NCBI GenBank assembly: GCA_963778225.1
Contig: CAVZTR010000013.1
Coordinates: 148,067-212,066, forward strand
Length of the DNA stretch: 64,000 nt
DNA from: JAGVSR01 sp963778225
GTDB lineage: Bacteria; Pseudomonadota; Alphaproteobacteria; Rhizobiales; Hyphomicrobiaceae
Reading direction: 5' to 3'
The position numbers were made by a program, and so were the translations under genes. The notes beneath the pieces are model-generated. The model was not told the DNA's origin. It ran no database searches and was given only the letters and a program-made list of their open reading frames with translations. Shown in pieces: positions 1-9,086 of the stretch; position 1 is the first letter of the stretch; each line of letters opens with the position of its first letter.

Positions 1-1254
1 GCCGAGAACCGGCAGGTTCTTCAGTGCCGGCGTGCCTTCGACGCTTTGGCGCGTCTCGTCCGACAGGAGACCCGCCATGGCCAGCGTCGCGCCGCTGGGC
101 AGCTCCAATGTTGTTTCCGCGCGGCGAACTTTCAGTCCGGGCACCGAGATCGACCCGACGCTGACCGCACCTTCTGTCGAGAGTTCGCTCACCTCGGCAC
201 TGATGGTGAGGCTGATCCGGCCCTCCGCAAGCACCACGGGCTTGAACGAGACGTTGACGCCGAATTCCTTCCATTCGATCGTGATGGCGTTGTTGTCTTG
301 CGCGACTGGGATGGGAAATTCACCGCCAGCCAGGAACTTCGCCGTTTCACCCGACATCGCAGTCAGCGTCGGTTCGGCAAGCGTCCGCATCACACCGGCC
401 CGCTCCAGCGCCTGGATCATTGTGGTCACGCTGTCGCCGCCCGATTGCCAGGTCGACTGCAAGGCCGAACCGGCGGCAGCTAAAGGTGGCAAACCAACGG
501 CCGTCGCCACGGCATTAGGGACCACGCCCCCCGTGACGGGAAATGCGTTCTGGATGACTTTGGTAAACGTGAAGTTCCCCGCCTGTACGATGGCTCCCGG
601 CATATCGACGCCGATCCGGCGCAACGCGTCGCGGTTCATTTCCGCCACCTGCACCTTGAGCAGCACCTGCTCCTTTGCGTCGGTGGAGAGCATGTTCACG
701 ACTTTATCTTTCGACTTCACCATGCGCGACGCAAGATCGGCCGCACGATTGGCGTCGACGGGGTTCATCACCGAACCACCCAGAACCACGGTATCGCCCA
801 TCATTTCGGCGCGCACCTTCGAGCCCGGCAACAAGCGCGCGATCGTATCGTTGAGTGCCGTCAGATCGCGACGGACGGTGATTTCAAGAATGGCGATCCG
901 GCGTCCATCGGGCGCCACGAGAAACGCGTTCGCTTCGCCGACCGCCTTCGCGAGCAGATAGATTTGCCGTGATGTCTGAACCACTGCGTCCACGATCTCC
1001 GGATTGGAAACCAGAACATTGGAGAGATCTTCCGGAACATCGATGAGAACCGACTTGTCGAGCCCGACGGTGATCTTGCGCTCCAGCGTCTGTCCGTCGC
1101 CCGCCGGAAGAACGATTTCCGATCGGTGCACCGGATCGTGCGTCGCACCATTCCCTTCGAGAACATCGCCGCCCGCCTGTGCAGAGGACATGACCGAAAG
1201 GCACATGAGCCCCGCCACCAGTCGCGCAATCCATGACGAACCGATCGACGCCAT
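1..1254 (-). CDS. cpaC: Tad/Flp pilus secretin CpaC (partial)
   Basis: Outer-membrane secretin of a Flp/Tad pilus assembly machine; it forms the ring through which the pilus passes. About 418 residues are visible and the C-terminus runs off the left edge. The start at 1254 (MASIGSSWIAR...) gives a signal peptide ending near AQA at residues 25-27. An N-terminal pilus/BON-like region follows (IDVPEDLSNVLVSNP near residue 75), then secretin-domain sequence (VVLGGSV, and the family-typical LELPSGATLAMAGLLSDETR near the visible end). It is on the same strand as, and downstream of, the TadG-like gene at 1606-3288, which fits a Tad locus continuing to the left. A long plus-strand frame over the same bases is antisense shadow. 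Confidence 0.9.
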   Translation of the reverse strand, partial: MASIGSSWIARLVAGLMCLSVMSSAQAGGDVLEGNGATHDPVHRSEIVLPAGDGQTLERKITVGLDKSVLIDVPEDLSNVLVSNPEIVDAVVQTSRQIYLLAKAVGEANAFLVAPDGRRIAILEITVRRDLTALNDTIARLLPGSKVRAEMMGDTVVLGGSVMNPVDANRAADLASRMVKSKDKVVNMLSTDAKEQVLLKVQVAEMNRDALRRIGVDMPGAIVQAGNFTFTKVIQNAFPVTGGVVPNAVATAVGLPPLAAAGSALQSTWQSGGDSVTTMIQALERAGVMRTLAEPTLTAMSGETAKFLAGGEFPIPVAQDNNAITIEWKEFGVNVSFKPVVLAEGRISLTISAEVSELSTEGAVSVGSISVPGLKVRRAETTLELPSGATLAMAGLLSDETRQSVEGTPALKNLPVLG

Positions 1255-1605
1255 CCATCTTCGAACCTGGCCTCGCGGCCAAGCTGCTCCCGTTTCTTTT
1301 TGGTTTATTTTCGAACGAACACACTGAGCGCGGAGGTCATCACCCCGCGAAGGGCTGGACGCAATCCGAACGCTCGCGTGTCACGCGACTGGGAACACAA
1401 CTGGAAGACAAAGCATCCACGACTGGGATGACGCCACGTCAATCTTTTCCCGAAAATTGCGGGCACACGCCACCCGCATCACTGAACGGTGTGTTGCGCC
1501 AAGCCGTCTGGCCACAACTTGCCCACAGGTTGTCCGCACGCCGGGCCGCTGCTCAGGTGCAGTTCGGAGGATAAAGAAATAGCCCGTAAAGTCGGCTTTC
1601 TGGTC
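1255..1605. other. Intergenic gap between tadG-like gene and cpaC
   Basis: I see no convincing gene in these 351 bases. The two flanking genes are on the minus strand, so this stretch probably holds the end of the tadG-like transcript and a promoter and leader for cpaC. A purine-rich AACGGGAGC near 1285-1293 (minus strand) is too far from the cpaC start to be a standard ribosome site. Short open frames on the plus strand show no recognisable domain. Confidence 0.4.
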
Positions 1606-3288
1606 TCACATCGCGACGCGCAACCGCGAGATCTCTCGGGCTATGTTTTGGAATGTGTTGACGAGCGCGGCCTCGTCCGACGCGATGTAGGCGTGCCGCT
1701 CCGAGGTTGCACAGTCCTCCAGAAGCTGCAGACCGGTCGTTGAAATATCCGTACCAAACGCAACCGTGTAGACGGTGATGCCTTCTTCTTTTGCGTTCCC
1801 GCACACGGAGAGCGTCTTGGAGTTCAAGCCCGAATTGAAGGCCGCTGAGGAATAGGTGCTTGAGAGCCGGTCCTGCGCGCCATAGCCGTAAGCGGCATAG
1901 ACGGACGCGTTATGCGTTGGCCGTGTCGCGAACATGTTGTCACCGTCCGTCATGACGATCATGATCTTTTTGTTGCTGCGATCGCTGTAGGGTCGACCCT
2001 CCATGAATGGTGCCGTCGGCGAAAGCACACGCCACGCCCATGCAGCCCCCTCGGAAATGTTCGTGTTTCCGCTGGCGACGAGCTTGTCGATCTCTGCCAG
2101 GAGTTGGACGCGATCCGATGAGAGCGCCGTGACCGCCGGTGTTGTGCAGGACTGATTGGGCCCGGCCGCCGATCCCTCGAAGCTGGTGCTTACCGTGGCG
2201 TTCTTGTATTTGCAGGATCTGGTCTGCGCCTCCACCACGCCGATCGGAGCGGGACCATACGTCCGGCATGTGCGCTCCCCGTTGCGCGTTCGCCAGGAAA
2301 TGCAGACCTGCTCCGGCGTCGGGCAGTCTCCTGCGAAATCACTCAGATAGTTGTTGGAATAATCACTGGTTCCATAGCCGGCAGCCGTAGCGTTGCCGTC
2401 ATCGGGTTCGTCCGGCGCGAACATCGGTGCGAACATCGTTTCGACGTCGTCTGCATCGGGGATCGCGTCGTTCGTGTCGTAGGGGGCAGGCCGTGCCTCG
2501 ACACATCCGGCCCAGGATTGCTGCATCTCGGTCAGAACATCCAAGCGTGACTTGCCTGTGCTGTCGGCAAACAACGGGTGGGGCAGGGCTGCCTCAGACC
2601 CCTTGTAAAGCCAGCTTGCCGACTGATACCCCGCGCCGACCCGCACGCTTGCAGCAAAGGGCACGAGCCCAACCTTCACATCATCCGGGCCATCCGAACC
2701 GGAAAAAATAATTCCGATAGCATCCTTCGCAGCTTGCTTCAGGGCCTCGATTTTCGTTCCCGACATGGAGCCTGAGTTATCGAGCGCCATCGCAACCTCG
2801 ACCCGGTCGCCTTTCACCACCGTCGATCGAACGCCGATATCGAGGTGCTCTTTCCGTAAATGGATCGGCAGAATGGCCTTCAGCAGCCGCGTCAGATATT
2901 TGTTGTCCGATGTCGCCTCGAGCGTACCGGCGTCTCCATCGAGCGTGACCTGGATATCGGCCTGAGAACCGTCGCCCATGTTCTCGCGGAAGAAGCGCTT
3001 TGCCGCCTCCGCCCCGTCAACATCTCCGCCTTGCAGCCCCAGATAATGCGAGCCCGCCAAGGCAGCAGCGTCGATCGCCGATTGCTGGCGCTGCTGTTCG
3101 CGGGTAGCACCCACATAGTCGATCGACAGGGCGAAGATGAAGAAAAGAGCCGAGAACATGATGCTGAAGATTACGGCGGTGACACCGCGCTCGTCGGCCG
3201 CCATGCGCTGCATGAGGCGACACAAGCTGGCGCCGCACGCCTGCGACAACCGGAAGGATAACGATTTGCATACAGCCGGTCCGCGCAT
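1606..3288 (-). CDS. TadG-like pilus protein with von Willebrand A domain
   Basis: 560-residue TadE/TadG-family protein, probably anchored in the inner membrane and facing the periplasm as part of Tad pilus assembly. Near residues 33-58 there is the typical RGVTAVIFSIMFSALF segment followed by a membrane helix. Residues about 165-555 form a von Willebrand A fold with a MIDAS metal site (ALDNSGSMSG, DxSxS) and a later VMTDGDN strand. Several paired cysteines lie in an insertion around residues 235-390. The start at 3288 is supported by AAGGAG about 10 bases upstream. It is divergent from the synthetase gene at 3477. Function of the vWA part in pilus assembly is not established; the family call is firm. 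Confidence 0.85.
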   Translation of the reverse strand: MRGPAVCKSLSFRLSQACGASLCRLMQRMAADERGVTAVIFSIMFSALFFIFALSIDYVGATREQQRQQSAIDAAALAGSHYLGLQGGDVDGAEAAKRFFRENMGDGSQADIQVTLDGDAGTLEATSDNKYLTRLLKAILPIHLRKEHLDIGVRSTVVKGDRVEVAMALDNSGSMSGTKIEALKQAAKDAIGIIFSGSDGPDDVKVGLVPFAASVRVGAGYQSASWLYKGSEAALPHPLFADSTGKSRLDVLTEMQQSWAGCVEARPAPYDTNDAIPDADDVETMFAPMFAPDEPDDGNATAAGYGTSDYSNNYLSDFAGDCPTPEQVCISWRTRNGERTCRTYGPAPIGVVEAQTRSCKYKNATVSTSFEGSAAGPNQSCTTPAVTALSSDRVQLLAEIDKLVASGNTNISEGAAWAWRVLSPTAPFMEGRPYSDRSNKKIMIVMTDGDNMFATRPTHNASVYAAYGYGAQDRLSSTYSSAAFNSGLNSKTLSVCGNAKEEGITVYTVAFGTDISTTGLQLLEDCATSERHAYIASDEAALVNTFQNIAREISRLRVAM

Positions 3289-3476
3289 TGTCCGCAGGCT
3301 CCTTAACGAACAGTAATGCGAGGCTAGTCCTTTCGCACTTCAGGTTGGTAAATCCGAATGTTCGCATTTTACGCAGTTGCAAAATTCTCTCGGTTTCCCG
3401 GGACCGGAGGCGGTTGGGTTGCACCAGCCGCGCGTTTGGTGTCCAACGGGCGGCACCCGACGTCGAGCCCGCTCAA

Positions 3477-5064
3477 ATGCCAGAGAAGACTGTGACTGCC
3501 ATTGCTGACCGATCGACCTTGTTCCAGGCCTTACGCGCCGCCGCCCGGCTCCACGGGTCCGGCAAGGTCATCCTTGAAGACGCCGAACGCCAGACTCTGA
3601 CCTACGGCCGCCTGATCCTCGCGAGCCTCGTACTCGGCCGCCGCCTCAAGCGCGAAACCGCACCAGGTGAGGCGACCGGGCTCCTGCTTCCAAACGTCAA
3701 CGCGCTCGTCATCGCGCTGTTCGGTCTCAATGCCTTCGGCCGCACGGCGAGCCTCCTCAACTTCACCGCAGGCGCACGCAACATCCAATCAGCCGTAAAA
3801 ATCGGTCCGCTGCCCGTCGTGGTCACCTCTCGCCGCTTCATCGAAACCGCCAAGCTCGATGATCTCGTCGACGCCATCAAAGAAACCGAATGGTCTCCTG
3901 GCCGCCGCGTGCGCGTGCTCTACCTGGAAGACGTGCGCAAGGAGATCGGCTTCCTCGAGAAAGCGATTGGCTTCGCATCCTCGCTTGCGCCGTCACTGGC
4001 AACGGCCGGCACTCGCTCCGCACCAGACGATACCGCCGTCATCCTCTTCACCTCCGGCACGGAAGGCTTACCCAAGGGCGTCGCGCTGACGAACGCGAAT
4101 CTCGTCGCCAATGCCCGCCAGATCTTCACGCATGCCGCAGGCTTTCTCTCGGCGCACGACACTGCCATGAACCCACTGCCGATGTTTCATTCGTTCGGGT
4201 TGACGGCTGGCACGCTGATGCCCCTGCTCAGCGGCATGAAGTCGGTCCTTTATCCCAGTCCGCTGCACTACAAGCAGATCCCAAAGCTGATCAAGGAAAC
4301 GAAGGCGACGCTGCTCTTCTCTACCGACACCTTCCTGCAGGGCTATGCCCGCGCCGCTGACGAGGGCGACACCGACAGCTTGCGCTATGTCGTAGCCGGC
4401 GCGGAACGTGTGAAGGAGGCAACACGCGAGATGTGGAGCCGCGGCGGGACAGAAATCCTCGAAGGCTACGGCGCCACCGAATGCTCGCCCGTGATTTCCT
4501 GTAATCTGCCCGATCAGAAGCAGCACGGCAGCGTCGGCCGCCTGCTTCCTGGCATTGAGACGCGCCTCGCTGCCGGTTGAAGGCATTGCAGAAGGCGGCC
4601 GCCTTCAGGTCCGCGGTCCCAATGTCATGGCCGGATACATCCTCGCCGATGCACCCGGCGTCAAAGTACCGCCGCCCGGCGGCTGGCACGATACCGGCGA
4701 CATCGTCACGATCGACGACGGCTACATCCACATTCGCGGCCGGGCCAAGCGCTTCGCCAAGATCGGCGGCGAAATGGTCTCCCTCGCCGCCATCGAGGCG
4801 CTGGCCTCGGGCCTTTGGCCCGACAACACCCACGTCTGCGTGTCGCTCCCCGACCCGCGCCGCGGGGAGAGCCTCGTTCTGGTCACCGACAAGCCCGACG
4901 CCGACAAAGGCGTGCTCGCTGATTACGCCCGCACGCAAGGCGTCACGGAACTCTGGGTGCCCAAGGCCCTGCTCGTGACACAGCAGATCCCCACACTGGG
5001 GTCCGGCAAGGTTGACTACGCCGCCACCCTCGAAATGGCCCGCGAAGCCCGCCCGCTTTTATAG
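3477..5064 (+). pseudogene. Acyl-CoA/acyl-ACP synthetase (Aas-like), frameshifted
   Basis: AMP-forming acyl synthetase that activates a fatty acid to acyl-AMP and transfers it to CoA or ACP. The first frame starts at ATG 3477 and carries the P-loop-like FTSGTEGLPKGVAL and the acceptor motif GYGATECSPVIS, then stops at 4580. The second frame continues the same protein from about 4572 to 5064 with DTGDIVTIDDGYIHIRGR and the adenylation lysine region LGSGKVDY. One extra base near 4567-4572 accounts for the break. The closest architecture I recognise is the synthetase half of Aas, which works with the lysophospholipid transporter LplT; a transporter gene follows 29 bases later. It may be a real disruption or a sequence error. 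Confidence 0.75.
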
Positions 5065-5093
5065 GCGACCGCAGCGCAAGAACCCGGAACATC

Positions 5094-6599
5094 ATGACCG
5101 ACACCAGCCTGCCTCAACCCATCGGCGCCCGCGTGCTCGACCTTCTGACACGCGCCGTTCTCGCTCCCATCCGCGCATTCCGCCTGCCGTACCTTCCTTT
5201 GCTGATGGTCTACTTCGCCTACGGCGCACTGGGCATCATCGCGGTGGCCGATAGCTTCTGGGTCAAGAAGGAGCTCACGCTTTCGCCGGCGGCCCTTGCG
5301 CACTTGGGCGTCTGGCTGACGCTCCCCTGGGCAGTGAAAATGGTCTTCGGCGAATTGGTCGATACCGTGCCGCTTCTAGGGTCCCGCCGCCGCGGCTACG
5401 TCTTCCTTGGGGCATCGCTCATCGCCGCCGGTCTGATCCTGCTTGCCGGCGCCGCCGGAAAATGGATCACCTTCGCGCCGCCCGAGCAGCTCTACATTAT
5501 CGCGCAGATCGTCACCGTCATCGGCGTCGTGCTGCAGGATGTCGTCGCCGATGCCATGAGTACCGAAGTCGTCCCGCGTGTGTCTCCCGATGGAACGCCG
5601 CGACCACAGTCTGAAATCGACCACGATCTCGGCATGGTCCAGATCCTCGGCCGCCTGGCGCTTTCTTTCGGCGCACTGTCCGTGGCGGGTCTCGCCGGTT
5701 ATCTCGCCAACACGTTGCCGTATGAAACCGTCTTCTTGATCGGTCTCGCCATCCCCGCGATCTCCGCCAGCGGCGCGCTTTTCGTCCGCCTTGAAAGCAG
5801 CGAAAGCCGCCCCACGGATTGGCGCATCCTCGGCGGCGGCCTTGCCTTCGGGGCGCTGATCGTCGTCATTGGTTACAATGAGATTCCCTACGCACAGGAA
5901 CTCACCTTCCTCATCTCGCTCGCTGTCATCGTCACCATGCTGAACCGCGTCACGAGCGACATCGACCCCAACACGCGCCTCAAGATCTTCTACGCGGCGT
6001 TGATCATCTTTTTCTTCCGTGCCACGCCGGGCGTCGGCGAAGGCTACCGCTGGTTCACGATCGACGTCCTGGGTTTTGACGAAGCCTTCTACGGCATCCT
6101 TGGCCAGATCGGTGCGGCCATCGCTCTCATCGCCGCGTGGCTGCTGTCCGATGCCATCACCCGCGTGCCCGTTGCCCGCGTTCTGCTCTGGCTCACGGTG
6201 TTGGGTGGCATTCTCTCGATCCCGAACCTTCTCCTCGTTTATCGCGCCGATCTTTGGACGGAAGCGACCTTCGGTTTCGGCGCCCGCACCATTGCGATCA
6301 TCGACGCGGCGGCGGCCTCGCCTCTGGCTCAGCTCAGCATGGTGCCGCTCCTCACCTTGATTGCGATCTACGCCCCGCCGGCCAAACGGGCGGTCTGGTT
6401 CGCCCTGATGGCCTCGTTCCTGAACCTCGCCCTTATCGCCGGGCAGCTCGCCACCAAGTACCTGAATTCTATCTTCGTCGTGGAACGGGGCAATTACGCC
6501 GATTTACCGCCTCTCGTGGTCACGGCCGTCATTCTTGGGGTGGTTATCCCGCTTGCAGCCATTCTTGCCTTTGGGGGGCGTCTCAAGCGTCAGGGGTGA
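5094..6599 (+). CDS. MFS transporter, BT1 (folate/biopterin)-like
   Basis: 501-residue integral membrane protein with about 12 predicted helices. The helix-4 region VVLQDVVADAMSTEVV resembles the conserved acidic motif of BT1/folate-biopterin family transporters, and an extended loop follows (SPDGTPRPQSEIDHD). The start follows the synthetase stop by 29 bases, so the two are probably co-transcribed. The synthetase-plus-transporter pairing recalls Aas/LplT lysophospholipid recycling, but this protein looks more like BT1 than LplT, so the substrate remains open. Confidence 0.75.
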   Translation: MTDTSLPQPIGARVLDLLTRAVLAPIRAFRLPYLPLLMVYFAYGALGIIAVADSFWVKKELTLSPAALAHLGVWLTLPWAVKMVFGELVDTVPLLGSRRRGYVFLGASLIAAGLILLAGAAGKWITFAPPEQLYIIAQIVTVIGVVLQDVVADAMSTEVVPRVSPDGTPRPQSEIDHDLGMVQILGRLALSFGALSVAGLAGYLANTLPYETVFLIGLAIPAISASGALFVRLESSESRPTDWRILGGGLAFGALIVVIGYNEIPYAQELTFLISLAVIVTMLNRVTSDIDPNTRLKIFYAALIIFFFRATPGVGEGYRWFTIDVLGFDEAFYGILGQIGAAIALIAAWLLSDAITRVPVARVLLWLTVLGGILSIPNLLLVYRADLWTEATFGFGARTIAIIDAAAASPLAQLSMVPLLTLIAIYAPPAKRAVWFALMASFLNLALIAGQLATKYLNSIFVVERGNYADLPPLVVTAVILGVVIPLAAILAFGGRLKRQG

Positions 6600-6887
6600 C
6601 AGTGACCCGCCAAGGGCAAACGTGGCCCCAACACCACGCTCCTCCGTCAGAAACCGTTATGCCCATGGCCGACTCTTGACCCCCGCGGCCCAGTCTTCCA
6701 TTGAATTGTTCAGGGGCTTCCGGACCCATGCGACGGGCCTTGACGGGACAAGGCTCGCCGCAGCGGATCGGATCGAAAAAACAGCAAGAACCGACACCAA
6801 GATCATTTCAACCGGCAACAATACGCGGCATCGTGCGTTCATCCGCATGCGCCGATGCTTTGTTTGGCGCTAGGGGAATCGCATAGA
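6600..6887. other. Intergenic gap
   Basis: About 290 bases between the transporter and the next small gene. Short open frames on both strands have no good ribosome sites or recognisable domains; the minus-strand 63-codon frame at 6657-6848 has a hydrophobic run but nothing else in its favour. No clear hairpin terminator seen. Confidence 0.3.
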
Positions 6888-7082
6888 ATGACGGGTCAGT
6901 TTCAAAGCGCGGGCGGCGACACGCTTACCAAAGCTCCGCGCTTGCTCGACGCCCGCTGGGCGCTGCGCCGCGCTCTGCTGGGGCTCTTGATTCTGACCGT
7001 CGGCATTGGCGCGATGGCTTGGCTGACGCATGCCTCCATCGACCCGACCCTCGAAGCCGTTGCCGCTCAATCGGCGCCCTGA
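6888..7082 (+). CDS. Small single-helix membrane protein
   Basis: 64-residue protein starting MTGQFQSAGG. The start at 6888 is chosen over the upstream in-frame codon because AGGGGA lies at 6872-6877 in front of it. One membrane helix spans about residues 31-46 (LRRALLGLLILTVGIGAMAW), preceded by arginines, which suggests the N-terminus stays in the cytoplasm. No family recognised; a conserved-hypothetical small membrane protein is the most I can say. Confidence 0.5.
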   Translation: MTGQFQSAGGDTLTKAPRLLDARWALRRALLGLLILTVGIGAMAWLTHASIDPTLEAVAAQSAP

Positions 7083-7206
7083 CAGCTTCATCGGTGGTCC
7101 GTCAGCCGCCGGTTCGGCTGAAAAGTCCTTTTCTTTGCAAGGCATCGCACGTCGCGGTACGGTAACGCCGATACCGCCGCAAGACGGCCCTCCAGACGAG
7201 GTCAGT

Positions 7207-7488
7207 ATGCCAACCCCTGAATTTCTTCAGTTGCTCGTTGTGGCATTGGTGGCAGGCTACATCGGCTATCTGCTCGGTCGCGCGAGTGCGAAACCCTCGG
7301 TCGAGCCCCAACGGGTTCCCTCCCCCTTGCCGGCACCAGCAGATGAACCGGCCGCCGCTCCGCGCCGCTCAGCGGCACCGCCGCCAGCAGGTGCCGGCGG
7401 AACCCAAGCAGCCCCCGAGCGCACGCCGCCGCGGCGATCGTCTGCCCCGCCCCCGGCTGCGGCCGGCCTCATGAAACGTGACGAGTGA
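7207..7488 (+). CDS. Small membrane-anchored Pro/Ala-rich protein
   Basis: 93-residue protein with an N-terminal membrane helix (residues about 7-24, LQLLVVALVAGYIGYLLGR) followed by a proline- and alanine-rich low-complexity tail ending LMKRDE. ATG 7207 is preceded by a GA-rich stretch (CGAGGTCAG). It lies between another small membrane gene and bpt on the same strand. The low-complexity tail suggests an extended linker; no domain recognised. Confidence 0.5.
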   Translation: MPTPEFLQLLVVALVAGYIGYLLGRASAKPSVEPQRVPSPLPAPADEPAAAPRRSAAPPPAGAGGTQAAPERTPPRRSSAPPPAAAGLMKRDE

Positions 7489-7696
7489 TCATCGTCCAGC
7501 ACCCGGACGATCCCCGCGTGGCATCTACGACTTAATCGGCGGCTTGAACGCGGCCCCGCCTCACGTATCATCGTTCGGCCTCAAGGATCGCTCAAGCTGG
7601 GGAGGCTTGAGAAGTCCAGCACGCAATCCGCGTGCACGATCACGACCTCGACCGGCATCCCGCCGGACGGGCGCAGGCGCGGCTGAAGGACGGGTG

Positions 7697-8443
7697 ATGA
7701 GCGAGCAGCGAAAGCATTTCCCCGAGTTCTACGTCACAGCTGCGCAACCGTGCCCCTATCTTCAAGGCCGGCTCGAACGCAAGCTGTTCACCCATCTCAC
7801 CGCCGACAAGCAGCCGGCTCTCGTCGATAATCTTCTGCGCGGCGGCTTCCGTCGCAGCCAGAACATCGCCTACATGCCGTACTGCGAAGGCTGCCACGCG
7901 TGCGTTTCGGTCCGCGTTGTCGTCGATGAATTCCGCCCGTCCGGCTCCATGCGCCGTGTCGCCGGCGACAACATCGATCTCGTCGCGCACCGCGTGCCCG
8001 CGCAGCCGACCTCCGAACAGTTCAGCCTCTTTCGCCGCTACATCGACGCACGCCACGCCGACGGTGGCATGGCCGACATGAGCGCGCTCGATTACGCGCT
8101 GATGGTCGAAGAAAGCGTCATCGAAACCTCGATCACCGAATACCGCCTGAAGCCGGCCGAAAACGCGCTGACCAGCAACCCACACCGCTGGCCGCTCGCA
8201 GCTTCTGCGCTGTGCGACCGCCTCTCCGACGGCATCTCGATGGTCTATTCCTTCTACGAGCCGACCGAAAGCCGCCGCGGGCTTGGCACGTACATGATCC
8301 TCGAGACGATCGAATATGCTCGCAGTCTCGGCCTGCCCTATGTCTATCTCGGCTACTGGATCGAAGGCTCGCGCAAGATGAATTACAAAACGCGCTTCCT
8401 GCCCCAGGAACGCCTCGGCCCCAACGGTTGGGAACGCGTGTAG
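7697..8443 (+). CDS. bpt: Aspartate/glutamate leucyltransferase (N-degron)
   Basis: 248-residue aminoacyl-tRNA-protein transferase that adds leucine (Bpt) or, in some annotations, arginine to proteins with N-terminal Asp/Glu, marking them for ClpS/ClpAP degradation in the cytoplasm. Visible family features are CPYLQGR and the cysteine pair in YMPYCEGCHACVSVR near residue 60, and the C-terminal GLPYVYLGYWIEGSRKMNYK. Length fits the family. The ATG at 7697 follows GAAGGACGGGTG; an open frame extends further upstream but has no family sequence. Confidence 0.9.
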   Translation: MSEQRKHFPEFYVTAAQPCPYLQGRLERKLFTHLTADKQPALVDNLLRGGFRRSQNIAYMPYCEGCHACVSVRVVVDEFRPSGSMRRVAGDNIDLVAHRVPAQPTSEQFSLFRRYIDARHADGGMADMSALDYALMVEESVIETSITEYRLKPAENALTSNPHRWPLAASALCDRLSDGISMVYSFYEPTESRRGLGTYMILETIEYARSLGLPYVYLGYWIEGSRKMNYKTRFLPQERLGPNGWERV

Positions 8444-8449
8444 GAGCGC

Positions 8450-8980
8450 TTACTGCCCCAGCGCGGCGTCGATCTTGCGGAACATGTAGGCCCACTTGGC
8501 ATTCTGCGTATCGACGAGCTGTGTCATGTGCCCGCGCAGCACCTGATAAAGTCCGCAGTCGGGCGTTGCCGACGCCGTGCCCTCATCGCCCATTGACGCA
8601 ATTTTATTGAGAAGCTCGCTCGTCGTGCGATCGTACGCGTCGATCTCGTCATCCTTCACGTACGGCACGGCCTCTTTGAGGAACTGGTCTTCCGACCACG
8701 CTTTCTTCGTCCTGAGCGCCCGCAGCTTTTCCTGAAAGCGCGGTCTGTTCTGAATATTGAGATCGCGCAAGGCCGCTGCTGATTGATCGACCACGGTTTC
8801 GAAATCAGTTTTGGTGCATGCGGCAGGGGCCGCGTCGGCAGCGGGCTGCGGATCTCCGGTCGCTGGCAGGGTCGCATCCTGCGCTTGCGCCATCGTCGAA
8901 ATAGCCATTAGCCCGGCGAGCGCGGCAAACGCGACCCCACCTCCACCAATGCTGCTCCGGCGACCTGACCAAACACCCAT
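8450..8980 (-). CDS. Hypothetical secreted protein
   Basis: 176 residues from ATG 8980. The N-terminus MGVWSGRRSSIG followed by a hydrophobic stretch and ISTMAQAQD reads as a signal peptide cleaved near residue 34. The mature part is mostly polar and probably helical, with three cysteines (AACTKTDF, PDCGLY). It converges with bpt and ends 7 bases away. I do not recognise the family. Longer in-frame starts up to 9163 exist but would put about 60 arginine-rich residues in front of the signal peptide, so I prefer the shorter form. Confidence 0.55.
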   Translation of the reverse strand: MGVWSGRRSSIGGGGVAFAALAGLMAISTMAQAQDATLPATGDPQPAADAAPAACTKTDFETVVDQSAAALRDLNIQNRPRFQEKLRALRTKKAWSEDQFLKEAVPYVKDDEIDAYDRTTSELLNKIASMGDEGTASATPDCGLYQVLRGHMTQLVDTQNAKWAYMFRKIDAALGQ

Positions 8981-9086
8981 AGCCGTTTCGTAGCGAGCCC
9001 CCGCGAGGCTGACAAGGCCGCTGTCCGAAAACTCGACCGCAACTCCCATCCTTCTTCCGCAGGCAAACACCCGCGGATACACGCCA

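Noticed and set aside
32..961. 309-codon open frame on the plus strand
   Set aside because: Antisense to cpaC, whose translation matches the secretin family throughout.
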